Made by a program: the position numbers and the translations under genes. 6,050 nucleotides of DNA from NCBI GenBank assembly GCA_041747075.1, contig JBGTFW010000049.1, forward strand, positions 1 to 6,050, in the 5' to 3' direction. Source of the DNA: CAJQPP01 sp041747075. GTDB taxonomy: Bacteria > Planctomycetota > Planctomycetia > Pirellulales > Pirellulaceae. Below the pieces are notes generated by a model. The model did not search any database. It worked only from the letters and a program-made list of their open reading frames with translations, and had not been told where the DNA came from. This document shows, piece by piece, positions 5,964 to 6,050 of this stretch; position 1 is the stretch's first letter; each line of letters starts with the position of its first letter.

Positions 5964-6050
5964 AATTCCTGGAAATGAAAAAGGGGACATTGTACTTTGT
6001 TTGGGGTCGAGGATGGTTGCGTGCAGCCTTTCAAGGTCATGTGCGAACAG
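5964..6050. other. Right edge, unassigned sequence
   Basis: No gene can be supported. The stretch AAAAAGGGGACATTGTACTT (5979-5998) is reminiscent of the GGGACA...TACTTT segments I associate with extragenic palindromes and REP-associated transposase surroundings, but no partner inverted repeat is visible before the window ends. A minus-strand frame (5657-6040) starts here but runs straight through the repeats and is not credible. Confidence 0.3.

Noticed and set aside
5657..6040. A 127-residue minus-strand protein at the right edge
   Set aside because: It consists of translated dispersed hairpin and tandem repeat sequence (PPHPDPLPAKAG and GYFQFGYAQSRPV segments), with no independent domain.

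Overview
The window looks like a stretch of a moderately GC-rich chromosome, probably from a Planctomycetota-like bacterium. That placement is an inference from the style of the long diheme cytochrome c peroxidase-like protein, the long non-coding spacers and the dispersed repeats; no rRNA or marker gene is present to confirm it. All four convincing genes lie on the minus strand, so the region reads right to left.

Reading in the direction of transcription, the right end (about 5284-6050) has no convincing gene. It holds unclassified edge sequence, a GC-rich hairpin repeat of the extragenic dispersed type (5916-5963), a threefold array of a 60-bp identical core with about 55-bp linkers (5571-5861), and a leader region with a small hairpin. 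Next comes a two-gene unit: a RimK-like ATP-grasp ligase (4297-5283) whose TGA stop shares one base with the ATG of a luciferase-like (LLM) flavin-dependent monooxygenase (3284-4297). The one-base overlap implies translational coupling, and possibly work on one substrate, which cannot be identified from sequence.

After a 162-bp gap with two short palindromes comes an exported diheme c-type cytochrome of the cytochrome c peroxidase/MauG type (1676-3121) with a good ribosome binding site. Fifty-nine bases further on is ada (510-1616), the O6-methylguanine/phosphotriester methyltransferase and transcriptional activator. It has every key cysteine, no obvious ribosome binding site, and possibly a leaderless transcript. 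A clear intrinsic terminator (381-408) lies about 100 bases after ada. The left end (1-380) shows only a short GC-rich microrepeat and no supportable gene.

The genes cover at least two jobs: alkylation damage repair (ada) and periplasmic redox chemistry (the diheme cytochrome), beside a ligase/monooxygenase pair of unknown substrate. The parts most worth a second look are that pair and the triple repeat with its alternative hairpins. No defence system, CRISPR array, transposase or RNA gene was recognised.
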